Origin: Gilichinskyi gelida
GTDB lineage: Bacteria > Acidobacteriota > Thermoanaerobaculia > Gp7-AA8
Assembly (NCBI GenBank): GCA_038040385.1
Contig: JBBPII010000013.1
Span: 122,790 to 186,789 of the forward strand
Direction of reading: 5' to 3'
DNA length: 64,000 nt
Both the position numbers and the translations under genes were made by a program. The notes below the pieces were generated by a model. That model ran no database searches. It had not been told where the DNA came from and worked only from the letters and a program-made list of their open reading frames with translations. Position 1 is the stretch's first letter; each line of letters starts with the position of its first letter. Below are positions 49,348 through 57,651 of the stretch, in pieces.

Positions 49348-50199
49348 ATGACCACCTTGCAGTTCCTTGGCCTCTTTGTTGTCCTCTACACCGACGGCAT
49401 CGGATACCAGATGCTCATGCCAGACTTTCCCAACCTTCAGCCTCGCCACACCGCAGTGATCGCCTATTTGGATGGAACGCGGGACGACACGGGCAGCCCG
49501 AGCGCCTGGCCCCAGGAGCGGGGGTCAGTGAACATCTACGGCGTCGAGTACAAGTACGTCAAGGTGAAGAAAGAGAACATCGCCATTACCGGGAGCACCG
49601 ACGCCCCTCCTTTGAACCTAAAAGAGAAGATCCCCCACCTCACCTGCTGCTGCCCGCAGTTCGTGGAGGGATTCAAAGAAGATTTTTCGAACCCGAACAT
49701 GGTGGGCCCGCTCAAGCGGTCCGCTCACGTGTACGTGAACAATGGAACGGCGACCGTGCAGACCGATGTGAACGGCGCGATGTACACCCAGGTGAAAATG
49801 AGCACCGTGGGAAATGGTGGCGTCACCGTTCGGGGGACGACTGCCGACGGTGGGAATGTCCTTACCATCGTCTTCAAGCCGGGCGCGACGGTAATCTTCG
49901 CCAATTCGTCGTTCGAAACAACTCCACCACTTCCCCAGAAAGTACACAAGCTCGCGGAACAGGACCATTTCCAGGCGTATTACGACATGGGCAAAGCGAC
50001 ATCAGGATGCAACGCGGTACCGAGCCAAGGTGGCACATGCGCTGGAACGATCACGGCGTGCCCAGTGACGAAGGCGAAGCCGACGTCGGGAACCAAGCGC
50101 GCCTCGCATGCGCATGAGATCGAGAAAGCGTTGAGCGGCAGGAAGAGCGACGGAACCCTCTTCGTCTCCATCGACTGTTCAAATTCGCAGTATCCGTGA
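49348..50199 (+). CDS. Cysteine-rich protein of unknown function in the CHAT operon
   Basis: The ATG at 49348 has a strong AAAAGGAGGG site. The 283-residue product begins TLQFLGLFVVLYTDGIGYQ, mildly hydrophobic without a clear signal peptide. It has a TCCCPQ cysteine triplet near residue 93, and three more in the C-terminal part (SGCN, GTCAG, TACPV). The middle is beta-rich and repeats VTVRGTTADGGN-like strands. No family is recognised. Its position 16 nt after a CHAT protease gene fits a protease substrate or regulated partner. Confidence 0.7.
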   Translation: MTTLQFLGLFVVLYTDGIGYQMLMPDFPNLQPRHTAVIAYLDGTRDDTGSPSAWPQERGSVNIYGVEYKYVKVKKENIAITGSTDAPPLNLKEKIPHLTCCCPQFVEGFKEDFSNPNMVGPLKRSAHVYVNNGTATVQTDVNGAMYTQVKMSTVGNGGVTVRGTTADGGNVLTIVFKPGATVIFANSSFETTPPLPQKVHKLAEQDHFQAYYDMGKATSGCNAVPSQGGTCAGTITACPVTKAKPTSGTKRASHAHEIEKALSGRKSDGTLFVSIDCSNSQYP

Positions 50200-50210
50200 T
50201 CTGACCGCGC

Positions 50211-50237
50211 GAGCGGCGGGCGCCCCGCCCGCCGCTC
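50211..50237. terminator. GC-rich hairpin after the CHAT operon
   Basis: An 11-bp perfect stem (GAGCGGCGGGC with GCCCGCCGCTC) with a 5-nt loop lies 11 nt past the stop of the cysteine-rich gene. No U-tract follows, so it is either a Rho-dependent or mRNA-protecting structure, or a relic palindromic repeat. Confidence 0.5.
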
Positions 50238-50320
50238 GGAACATTCCCCTGTTCTCCCCGCGCGTCGGCGCCAGCTCCCAGTGGCCATGATCCGAGGTGG
50301 GATTACAATCTCCCCTTCCC

Positions 50321-51229
50321 ATGGCCGAGAAGACTCGCGTTCTCGTCGTTGAAGACAACGAGTACGACCGCGCGCTCCTCCAGGCGCATCTGCGCGAGGA
50401 GGAGTTCGCGGCCGACTTCGCGGAGGACGGCGTCGAAGGGTGGGCGCTCCTCGAAGACCACCCTGAGCGCTACGACCTCGTCCTCCTCGACCGCACCATG
50501 CCGCGCATGAACGGCCTCGAGCTCCTGGCCCGCATGAAGCGCGACCCGCGCTGCCGCACCATCCCCGTCATCCTGCAGACCGCGTGCGTCGGGCGGGAGG
50601 AGATGATCGAGGGCATCCGCGCCGGCGCGTACTACTACCTCACTAAACCGTACGACGGCGAAGTGCTGCGCAGCGTGGTCCGCACCGCGGCGAACGACTC
50701 GCACGAGATCCGCGACCTGCAGAAGCGCGTGCGTCGCGGACTCAACGTCCTCTCGCTGCTGGCCGAGGCGCGGTTCTCCATCCGCACCATCGATGAAGCG
50801 CGCGACCTCGCCGGCGTCCTGGCCAACGCCTGCCCCGATCCCGACTCCGCAGTCATCGGCCTCACCGAGCTTCTGGTCAACGCCGTCGAGCATGGAAACC
50901 TCGGCATCACCTACGAGGAGAAGACGAACCTGCGGAACTGCCACGATTGGGAGGCCGAGGTGCTGCGAAGGCTTGATCTCGCGGAGAACGCGGCGAAAAA
51001 AGTCGACGTGCACTTCCAGCGCGACGGCGACGAGATCCACTTCCACATCCGCGACGCCGGCAAAGGCTTCGAGTGGACGCGCTACCTCGACATCGACCCG
51101 CGCCGCGCCTTCGACACCCACGGCCGCGGCATCCTCCTCGCCCGCCACTTCAGCTTCACCGCCCTCGAGTACCGCGGCTGCGGCAACGAAGTCACCGCCA
51201 CCGTCAGCCTGACGGGCGCCCCCGCGTGA
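50321..51229 (+). CDS. Response regulator fused to a HATPase_c (anti-sigma-type kinase) domain
   Basis: The 302-residue protein has a receiver domain (about 6-125). Its acidic pocket is EDNEYD, the phospho-acceptor is the Asp in LVLLDRTMPRMNG, and TKPYDG contains the conserved Lys. After a helical linker (about 126-155), residues 160-300 resemble an RsbW-like ATPase: LTELLVNAVEHGN (N-box), DAGKGFEW (G1) and HGRGILLARHF (G2). It would be a cytoplasmic switch in which phosphorylation controls a serine kinase or ATPase. Its stop overlaps the permease start (GTGA). Confidence 0.85.
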   Translation: MAEKTRVLVVEDNEYDRALLQAHLREEEFAADFAEDGVEGWALLEDHPERYDLVLLDRTMPRMNGLELLARMKRDPRCRTIPVILQTACVGREEMIEGIRAGAYYYLTKPYDGEVLRSVVRTAANDSHEIRDLQKRVRRGLNVLSLLAEARFSIRTIDEARDLAGVLANACPDPDSAVIGLTELLVNAVEHGNLGITYEEKTNLRNCHDWEAEVLRRLDLAENAAKKVDVHFQRDGDEIHFHIRDAGKGFEWTRYLDIDPRRAFDTHGRGILLARHFSFTALEYRGCGNEVTATVSLTGAPA

Positions 51230-52557
51230 GCCCGCCGGCGCAACTCGCCCGCCGCCTCGGCGCCTTCGACGCCACCATGATCGTGATGGGCGGCATCATC
51301 GGCTCCGGCATCTTCATGAATCCGTACGTGGTCGCCCGGCAGGTGCACACGCCGGCGCTGATCATCGGCGCCTGGGCGGCGGGCGGCGTCATCGCCCTGC
51401 TCGGCGCGTTCGCCTACGCGGAGCTGGCGGCGCTGCGGCCGGACGTCGGCGGGCAGTACGCGTACCTCCGCGACGCCTACCATCCGTCAGTCGCCTTCCT
51501 GTACGGCTGGGCGCTGCTACTCATCGTGCAGAGCGGCGGGATGGCGGCGGTCGCCGCGACGTTCGCGCGCTACGCCGTCGAGCTGACCGGCATTTCGATT
51601 CCGCCCACGCTCCTCGCCGTGATCACGCTGATCGCGTTGACGCTGATCAACTGCCTCGGCGTCCGCAGCGGCAGCAACACCCAGACGGTGCTGATGCTCT
51701 TGAAGCTCGCGGCGATCGGCATGCTGATCTTCTTCGGCGCCACGGCTCCGGCCAACGGCCAACAGCCAACGGCGAACGGCGAGGCCTTCGATCTCCTCAA
51801 ATTCGGCGCCGCCATGACCCCGGTGATGTTCGCGTACGGCGGCTGGCAGACCGCGAGCTTCATCTCCGGCGAGCTGAAACGGCCGCGGCGCGATCTGGCC
51901 CTCGGCCTGCTGATCGGAGTGGGCGGCGTGATCGCCGTCTACGTCGCCGTCAACATCGTCTGCGTCCGCATGCTCGGCGCCGAAGGTCTGGCGCAGACCA
52001 CCGCCCCTGCCTCCGCGGTCATGCGCCTGGCCCTCGGCGAGCGCGGCGCGCGGCTGATCGCCGCCGGCATCGCCGTCTCCACCCTCGGATTCTTGAGCCA
52101 GAGCATGCTCACCGCGCCGCGCGTCTACTACGCCATGGCGGCGGACGGCGTCTTCTTTCGCGCGGTGGCGAAGATCCATCCGAAGACACACGTGCCGATC
52201 GTGGCCATCGCGCTGCAGGGAATCGTCGCCGTGGTGATCACGCTGTCGGGGACGTACGAGCAGATCCTCGGCTACGTCGTGTCGACCGACTTCATCTTCT
52301 TCGGTCTGACGGGACTGGCGTTGTTCGTGTTTCGACGCCGCCAACCGCCCGGCGAGTTCCGCACACCGGGGCATCCGGTGACCACCGCGGTCTTCGTCCT
52401 CGCCTGCTGGGCGATCGTCGTCGCCACGGTGATCCGCTCGCCGATCGACAGCGCGATCGGCTTCGCCATCCTCGCCGCGGGGCTGATCGCGTATTGGCTC
52501 TGGGGTGCGGGCGTCTCCGCCCGCACCGATCGGCCGTCCCGGCCGATCGCGCCATAG
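51226..52557 (+). CDS. APC-family amino acid permease
   Basis: The start is a GTG at 51226 overlapping the previous stop; 443 residues. Twelve membrane helices are visible. The APC signature GGIIGSGIFMNP lies in helix 1. Helix 6 has FAYGGWQTASFISGELKRPRR, which is where substrate binds in this family. It resembles the LAT/cationic-type exchangers, but the amino acid carried is unknown. The last 17 residues (GAGVSARTDRPSRPIAP) are encoded by palindromic repeat sequence. Confidence 0.88.
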   Translation: MSPPAQLARRLGAFDATMIVMGGIIGSGIFMNPYVVARQVHTPALIIGAWAAGGVIALLGAFAYAELAALRPDVGGQYAYLRDAYHPSVAFLYGWALLLIVQSGGMAAVAATFARYAVELTGISIPPTLLAVITLIALTLINCLGVRSGSNTQTVLMLLKLAAIGMLIFFGATAPANGQQPTANGEAFDLLKFGAAMTPVMFAYGGWQTASFISGELKRPRRDLALGLLIGVGGVIAVYVAVNIVCVRMLGAEGLAQTTAPASAVMRLALGERGARLIAAGIAVSTLGFLSQSMLTAPRVYYAMAADGVFFRAVAKIHPKTHVPIVAIALQGIVAVVITLSGTYEQILGYVVSTDFIFFGLTGLALFVFRRRQPPGEFRTPGHPVTTAVFVLACWAIVVATVIRSPIDSAIGFAILAAGLIAYWLWGAGVSARTDRPSRPIAP

Positions 52558-52614
52558 CCGCCATCACCGCCGGGCGGGACGCCCGGCGGGCGCGGGCGAG
52601 GACGCCCGCACTCC
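52504..52614. repeat. REP-like repeat pair overlapping the permease 3' end
   Basis: A palindrome GTGCGGGCG-TCTC-CGCCCGCAC lies inside the permease C-terminus. A second palindrome (CCGGGCGGGACGCCCGG) and a minus-strand GGAG-headed copy (GGAG-TGCGGGCG-TCCT-CGCCCGC) follow in the intergenic region. The group separates the permease from the membrane glycosyltransferase-like gene. Confidence 0.7.
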
Positions 52615-52632
52615 GGTGGCATACTCGTGTGA

Positions 52633-54516
52633 TTGAACCGCGCTGACATCCTCGTCCGACTGAGCCGCGCCAGCGCTCCGGTCCTCGCCCTCGGCGCGGC
52701 GCTCGGCGCGCTGGTCGTCTTCGCCTTCGCCGCCGATTTCAAGTGGCTCTTCGACGTTCCCGGCGGCGGCGTCGGGCTGGTCACCATCACCAAGTACCCC
52801 AAGGGCTTCGACTACGCCGTGGTCGCCGCGCTCATCGTCTTCGCCGCCCTCGGCTCCTTCGGTCTGGCGTTCCTGGTCGCGCGCGCCCGACGCGTGGCGG
52901 CCCGCCCCGCCCCCCCGCCCGTCCTCGCCGCGCGCTCGCGCGCCTTCGCCGTGGCCGGCGGCATCGTCGTCTTCGTGGCCATGATCCTGGCCCACGACAA
53001 CCCGTACGCCTTCATGGACATGTTCCACGAGGGGGAGCACCTCGTGCCCGGCGGCATCATGCGCGAGGGAGGGCGGCCGTACCGCGACGTCTTCTTCTTG
53101 CATGGACTGGCCGTCGACGGCGGCATCGACGCGCTGACGCTCGGCTCGCCGCCGTCGCCGATGCACGTGCGCCGCGCGGAGACGCTGCTCAACGCGCTGA
53201 CGCTCGCACTGCTCATCCCCATCGCCGCGGAGCTCTCGACCTCGCTCCTCGGCGGCATCGTCGCCGCCGCGTTCGGCCTCTCCGCCATCGGCGCCGGACT
53301 GGTTCCCGTCTTCCCCTGGTATCGCCTCGCGCCGCTGCTCGTCGCGGCGTGGGGTCTCCTGGTGCACGTGCGCCGGCGCAACCGCGCCTCGCTCATCGCC
53401 GCCACGCTCGCCGCGACGCTCGGCATCCTCTGGAGCCTGGAGGTCGGGCTTTACACCTTCGCCGGCGCCGCTGCCGTGCTGGTGGGACTCTGCATCATCG
53501 CCCGCCGCGACTTCACCCGCGCCGTCGTGAAATACGGACTCATTGCGCTCTTCGCGCCGCTGGTGGTTCTGCTCGCCGCGCGCGCCGACATCGTCCGCTT
53601 CGCCCGCGACTCCTTCGCCATCATCCCGTCGGCGATCGATGCGACGTGGTCCCTCCCCGCCCGCCCGATGCCGGAGCCGTCGATGTTCCTCGATGCGAAA
53701 AAGGCGTGGGCGTGGATCGCATCCGAGGGCGCGCGCTACTACTTCCCGCCGGTCTTCTTCGGATTCCTGATCGTCCTCGGCATCCGCGAGGCAGCGCGGC
53801 GGCATCGGGAGGCGGCGCTGCGGATCTTCATCGTCGCCGCGATGTCGGTCTTCGTCTTTCGCACCGCCGCGGGGCGATGCAGCTGGAGCCACACCCGCTT
53901 CGCCGTGCCGCTGCTCGGCATCGCCTTCATCGCTTTCGTGGTCGAGCCGGCGATCGCCGCCATCCGCCACGGCGGCGCCTGGTGGCGCGCGCCGCTGCTG
54001 GTGCTGCTGCTCGTGCCGGCGTGGCGGTACTTCGAAGTCGACGCCAACGCCGTCTCCACCTGGAAGTTCGTGAAGGAGTTCCGCTCGCGCCTCGTCCCGC
54101 AGGTCGGCCAGGTGCCGAATCCCCTGGCCCGCGCGCGAGGGCTGCACACCTATCCGCAGGAGGCCGCCGACCTCGCATCGCTGGCGACGTTCTCCTCCGC
54201 CCTCCCCCCCGGCCCCATCTTCGACCTTTCCGGCGAGCGCGCGCTGTACTACCTGCTCGACCGCCGCCCCGCCGTCCGCTGCCCCGACATCGCCATGCTG
54301 TCGGCGCCGCGGCTGACCGAGGAGGCGCTGCGGCAGCTCGAGCGAAACCCACCGGTGTTCGTGGTGGTCGAGGGGCTGCAGGTGCTCGGCAGCCTCGATG
54401 GGATCCACAACCGCGACCGCGTCCCGGCGATCGCGGCGTGGATCGACGCGAATTACCCGCTGCGGGAAAAGATCGGGCGGTACACGGTGGCGCTGCGGCG
54501 CGTTACGTCATCCTGA
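52633..54516 (+). CDS. Polytopic GT-C-type glycosyltransferase-like membrane protein
   Basis: The 627-residue protein has about ten hydrophobic helices. An acidic loop after the third segment (DMFHEGEHLVPGG) resembles the metal/donor-binding loop of GT-C enzymes such as the PMT/ArnT groups. A soluble C-terminal part of about 150 residues follows (IFDLSGERALYYLLDRRPA). It probably transfers sugars from a lipid carrier in the periplasm, but no acceptor can be named. The start is a TTG at 52633; no better codon was found. Its TGA stop lies inside an inverted repeat. Confidence 0.65.
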   Translation: MNRADILVRLSRASAPVLALGAALGALVVFAFAADFKWLFDVPGGGVGLVTITKYPKGFDYAVVAALIVFAALGSFGLAFLVARARRVAARPAPPPVLAARSRAFAVAGGIVVFVAMILAHDNPYAFMDMFHEGEHLVPGGIMREGGRPYRDVFFLHGLAVDGGIDALTLGSPPSPMHVRRAETLLNALTLALLIPIAAELSTSLLGGIVAAAFGLSAIGAGLVPVFPWYRLAPLLVAAWGLLVHVRRRNRASLIAATLAATLGILWSLEVGLYTFAGAAAVLVGLCIIARRDFTRAVVKYGLIALFAPLVVLLAARADIVRFARDSFAIIPSAIDATWSLPARPMPEPSMFLDAKKAWAWIASEGARYYFPPVFFGFLIVLGIREAARRHREAALRIFIVAAMSVFVFRTAAGRCSWSHTRFAVPLLGIAFIAFVVEPAIAAIRHGGAWWRAPLLVLLLVPAWRYFEVDANAVSTWKFVKEFRSRLVPQVGQVPNPLARARGLHTYPQEAADLASLATFSSALPPGPIFDLSGERALYYLLDRRPAVRCPDIAMLSAPRLTEEALRQLERNPPVFVVVEGLQVLGSLDGIHNRDRVPAIAAWIDANYPLREKIGRYTVALRRVTSS

Positions 54517-54584
54517 GTCGCGCAGACGGCGAAGGATCTCAGGTTGCGCAGACTGAGATCCTTCGCTTGCGCTCAGGATGACGT
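54505..54584. repeat. Inverted repeat, ACGTCATCCTGAG family
   Basis: ACGTCATCCTGAG at the left faces CTCAGGATGACGT at the right, with inner arms GCGAAGGATCTCAG and CTGAGATCCTTCGC. The overall inverted repeat is about 33 nt per arm with a few mismatches. It supplies the TGA stop of the glycosyltransferase-like gene and ends 2 nt before the stop of the convergent SPFH gene. It could end transcription from both sides. Confidence 0.82.
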
Positions 54585-54585
54585 C

Positions 54586-55539
54586 TTACACGCTCGCGCG
54601 CGGCGAGAGCTTCGACTCCGCCACTGCCACCGGCTGCTTGAGGATGCTGGTGGCCATGGCGATCATCGAGCTCACATCGCTCACCGTCGCCGGCACGATC
54701 ATCGACGTGCCGCTCTTGGCCAGCAAGCCGAACTGCTTGATGTACTCCTCGGCCAGACGAAGCTGCATAGCGTCGCGGCCGCCCACGGCGCTGAGCGCCT
54801 CGGCCACCTCGCGGATTCCCTGGGCCGTCGCCTTGGCCACCGACATGATCGCCGCCGACTGACCCTCGGCCTCGTTGATGTTCTGCTGCTTTTTCGCTTC
54901 CGAGGCCTTGATCACATGCTGCTTGTCGCCCTCGGCGGTGTTGATCGCCGCGTCGCGCTGCCCTTCGGACTGTAGGATGAGGGCACGCTTCTCGCGCTCG
55001 GCGCGCATCTGCTTCTCCATCGCCGCCAGCACGTCCTGCGGCGGGGTGATGTTCTTGATCTCGTAGCGCAGCACCTTGACGCCCCACGCTTCCGACGCCT
55101 TGTCCACTTCCGTGACCACCGCGGTGTTGATGGTCGTCCGCTCCTCGAAGGTCTTGTCGAGATCGATCTTGCCGATCTCGCTGCGGAGGTTCGTCTGCGC
55201 GAGCTGGGAGATGGCGTAGTTGTAGTCGCTGATGCCGTACGAGGCGCGCTCGGCGTTGAGCACCTTGAAGTAGAGGATGCCGTCGACCGCCACCTGCACG
55301 TTGTCCTTGGTGATGCAGACCTGCTCCGGCACGTCGATGGCGATTTCCTTCAGCGAATGCTTGTAGCGGACCGTGTCCATGAACGGGATGAGGATGTGGA
55401 AACCGGCGTTGAGCGTGCCCGAGTACTTGCCGAGGCGCTCCACCACCCACGCCTGCTGCTGCGGGACGACGCGCGCGATCCGCGAAATCAGGATCATCGC
55501 GAAAATCACGATCACCACTGCGACGACTAATGTGCCCAT
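54586..55539 (-). CDS. SPFH/stomatin-family membrane protein
   Basis: The 317-residue protein has a membrane segment at the N-terminus (LVVAVVIVIFAMILI). A PHB/SPFH domain covers about 20-180 (QQAWVVERLGKYSGTLNAGFH, then VDGILYFKV). A coiled-coil (about 180-250, KQMRAEREKRALILQSEGQRD) precedes the C-terminal oligomerisation part. It matches the QmcA/stomatin type. With the NfeD gene just upstream it forms the common NfeD-SPFH pair that organises membrane microdomains and controls proteases. A GGAGGA site precedes the ATG. Confidence 0.94.
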   Translation of the reverse strand: MGTLVVAVVIVIFAMILISRIARVVPQQQAWVVERLGKYSGTLNAGFHILIPFMDTVRYKHSLKEIAIDVPEQVCITKDNVQVAVDGILYFKVLNAERASYGISDYNYAISQLAQTNLRSEIGKIDLDKTFEERTTINTAVVTEVDKASEAWGVKVLRYEIKNITPPQDVLAAMEKQMRAEREKRALILQSEGQRDAAINTAEGDKQHVIKASEAKKQQNINEAEGQSAAIMSVAKATAQGIREVAEALSAVGGRDAMQLRLAEEYIKQFGLLAKSGTSMIVPATVSDVSSMIAMATSILKQPVAVAESKLSPRASV

Positions 55540-55562
55540 GAGATCCTCCGATTGGTAGTTGA

Positions 55563-55991
55563 TTACGACGCTGCGCGAACGTGCAGCGTCAATCCGACGA
55601 CGCGTTCGACGACGCACTTCTGGCCGCGGATGATCGGCGTCGCGCCGATGTTGCGCGCGCTCCAGGTGGTGCCGCGCAGCTCCGCGCGGCCATCCGACTC
55701 CACGCCCATCGCCTCGAGGGCCATGGCGTGCTCGCCGGCAATCTGGTCGACGGGCGGCGTCTTGTTCAGCCCGAGGCGCTTGACGATGATCGGCCGCACG
55801 AACACCAGCAGCACGACCGAGGAGGTGGCGAAGAGGACGAGTTGGAACCAGACCGGCCCGCCGGCGCCGAGGCTGACCAGAATCGCCACCAGAAACGCGC
55901 CGACGGCGAAGAATCCGACGTGCGCGGTCGTGGTGAAGAACTCGATGATCAGCAGAAGAAAGGCGACGAGGACCCAGACCCACCAAGCCAT
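55563..55991 (-). CDS. NfeD-family membrane protein
   Basis: The 142-residue protein has membrane helices (VWVLVAFLLLIIEFF; FAVGAFLVAILVSLG; LVLFATSSVVLLVFV) and a C-terminal OB-fold (about 80-142; GRAELRGTTWSARNIG, KCVVERVVGLTLHV). This is the short NfeD form without protease domain. It lies 23 bp upstream of the SPFH gene on the same strand and is expected to bind that protein in the membrane. Confidence 0.93.
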   Translation of the reverse strand: MAWWVWVLVAFLLLIIEFFTTTAHVGFFAVGAFLVAILVSLGAGGPVWFQLVLFATSSVVLLVFVRPIIVKRLGLNKTPPVDQIAGEHAMALEAMGVESDGRAELRGTTWSARNIGATPIIRGQKCVVERVVGLTLHVRAAS

Positions 55992-56019
55992 GGTTCGTGT
56001 GTGCGCGAGGTTAACACGA

Positions 56020-56131
56020 TGTCATCCCGAGCGTGAGCGAGGGACCGGTGTGGATGGGCGGCGCGCTACTCATGCCAACCGCCTCGCGCCATCCGCCCAC
56101 ACCGATCCCTCGCTCACGCTCGGGATGACAT
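56020..56131. repeat. Long inverted repeat, TCATCCCGAGCG family
   Basis: The left arm begins TGTCATCCCGAGCGTGAGCG, and the right arm carries its inverse (ending CGGGATGACA). Inner parts pair as CCGGTGTGG... with ...CCACACCG. About 35 nt of loop lie between. It is the same family as the repeat at 35264 and sits between two co-directional genes. Confidence 0.85.
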
Positions 56132-56144
56132 GAATTGCGCCATG

Positions 56145-57065
56145 TCATTTCAGCTCCTCCAGCAGCTTCGCCGCGATGGCCGGAACCAGCTTGACGTCGT
56201 CCGCGGCGCCGCGGGTATGGATCACCACGATCCACTTCTTCCCCGAGGGAAGCTCGATGTACGCCGCGTCGTGCCGCACCTCGGAGGTCCAGCCGGCCTT
56301 CGACCATAGCTTCGCGTCGGGCGGCAGCGCGGCGCCGATGAACTCGGTGATCTGGTTCTCGTCCTTGATCGGCGGATTGAGCGGGCGGGCCATGAGGGCC
56401 ATCATCGCGTCGCTGGCCGCGGGCGACACCGCGCGGCGGCGGACGATCCACAGAAACATCGAGGCGAAGGAGTTCGCGGTCGCGCGGTTGCGGTTCGGGC
56501 GCCCCTCCCCGCCCATGACCTGCACGTCGCGGCCGTACGGGCCGAAGCTCCACGGCTTGGCCATGGCGCTGATGTCGTAGCCGAGCGGATTGAGCCAGCG
56601 GTTCACCACCCGCCGCTTGTCGATGAACTTGCGCAGCGCGCGTCCCTCGAGATTCGCGCCGCTGCAGGTGTCGCTGATGACGTCGATGAGAAACGCCGTG
56701 GCGTCGTTGTCGGAGACGTGAATCATCTCCTGCAGCGCGCGCGGGATGTCCGGATCCTTCTCCCTCTTCTGATGAAACACCTCGGCCATGAAGAACATCT
56801 TGACCACCGAGGCGGGATAGAAAGGAGCGTCGCCGTGGTAGTCCGCGCGCGAGATCGTCGACGAATTGCTGACGTCGACGACACTGATGGCGAGATTGTC
56901 CGCCGTCAGCTTCGGGAAGTCCTTGAGGATCTTCTCCGCCGTCTGCCGGATGGCGTAGTCGATCTTCGGGTCGGGCGGGAAGTCTTTGAACTCGCGAAAG
57001 TCCGCGCGGGCGGCGGCGGCGATGAGGAGGAGAAGGAGGACGAAGCGTGCTCGCATGCGCCGCAT
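56145..57065 (-). CDS. Secreted class A beta-lactamase-like serine hydrolase
   Basis: From the ATG at 57065 (306 aa; 57056 is also possible) there is a signal peptide (FVLLLLLIAAAARA). Active-site motifs of the class A beta-lactamase/PBP-like fold are Ser86-x-x-Lys89 in YPASVVK, Ser118-Asp119-Asn120 in HVSDNDA, and Lys-Ala-Gly (WSKAGWTS) in place of KTG. The glutamate of true beta-lactamases' omega loop is not evident. It may act on peptidoglycan peptides or esters rather than on antibiotics. The repeat-bounded transposon begins 1 nt upstream of the ATG. Confidence 0.85.
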   Translation of the reverse strand: MRRMRARFVLLLLLIAAAARADFREFKDFPPDPKIDYAIRQTAEKILKDFPKLTADNLAISVVDVSNSSTISRADYHGDAPFYPASVVKMFFMAEVFHQKREKDPDIPRALQEMIHVSDNDATAFLIDVISDTCSGANLEGRALRKFIDKRRVVNRWLNPLGYDISAMAKPWSFGPYGRDVQVMGGEGRPNRNRATANSFASMFLWIVRRRAVSPAASDAMMALMARPLNPPIKDENQITEFIGAALPPDAKLWSKAGWTSEVRHDAAYIELPSGKKWIVVIHTRGAADDVKLVPAIAAKLLEELK

Positions 57066-57651
57066 AGTGTAGCGGCGGCCGCTCCGGCCGCCGAGGCCTA
57101 CGCGACCCACGATCGCCAAAGCCACGGATACTCATCCGGCGTCGCCGCCAATCCCGCACGAACGGGATTCATGCAGATGTACTCCCGAATTTTCGCGAGC
57201 TTCTCATCGGAGCGCAGGATGTGATCGAACGACTCGCGCTGCCACAGTCTTCCTGTGCGGCCCATCGCACGATTGATTAAGTGAACGGACGCACCTTTAA
57301 GGCGACTCATGATTTTGGATAGTGCGACGTCGAGGTGGGGAATGACTAACAGGTGGACGTGGTCGGGCATAACGACGCAGCAGTCGATCCAGCAAAGAAC
57401 CTGATGATCGTGAATGCAGCAGCGAAGCGCGATATCGCGCGCTTTGGGCGGCAGCTCCCGGCCTCGCTGCACGTGAAACGTCACGAAGTAAGTCTTACCG
57501 TGATTCACCAGGTGCGGCAGGCGGCCGCGGTAGGCGTAGGTGTCCTCGCCGATGGGCATCGATTTGAAATTGTCCCTCGGGTTGGACGCGAGTCAGCGTT
57601 TCTCTACCGCACGTGGAACTCGTCGGCGGCCGGAGCGGCCGCCGCTACACT
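57066..57651. mobile_element. REP-bounded transposase element (586 bp)
   Basis: Two perfect 29-nt inverted repeats, 57066-57094 and 57623-57651, flank the transposase gene. Each begins AGTGTAGCGGCGGCC and folds as GGCGGCC-GCTCC-GGCCGCC with a GTAG tetranucleotide at its foot. The element fits exactly between the transketolase stop codon (57652) and the start codon of the serine hydrolase (57065). The first base outside each repeat differs, so the boundaries are sharp. No target-site duplication is seen, as expected for HUH/Y1 enzymes. Confidence 0.8.
57098..57559 (-). CDS. REP-associated tyrosine transposase (Y1/IS200-like RAYT)
   Basis: The 153-residue protein has the Y1 transposase fold. 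The HUH metal-binding pair is His67-Val-His69 in MPDHVHLL. The catalytic tyrosine is probably Tyr127 in REYICMNPVRAG. Other family marks are YFVTFHVQ near the start and LWQRESFDHILRS. Length and the MNPVRAG block fit the RAYT group rather than classical IS200. The flanking GTAG-headed palindromes are the expected substrates. It appears intact. Confidence 0.92.
   Translation of the reverse strand: MPIGEDTYAYRGRLPHLVNHGKTYFVTFHVQRGRELPPKARDIALRCCIHDHQVLCWIDCCVVMPDHVHLLVIPHLDVALSKIMSRLKGASVHLINRAMGRTGRLWQRESFDHILRSDEKLAKIREYICMNPVRAGLAATPDEYPWLWRSWVA

Noticed and set aside
56145..57065. Calling the serine hydrolase an antibiotic-resistance beta-lactamase
   Set aside because: It has SxxK and SDN but KAG instead of KTG and no evident omega-loop glutamate, so a resistance role cannot be supported.
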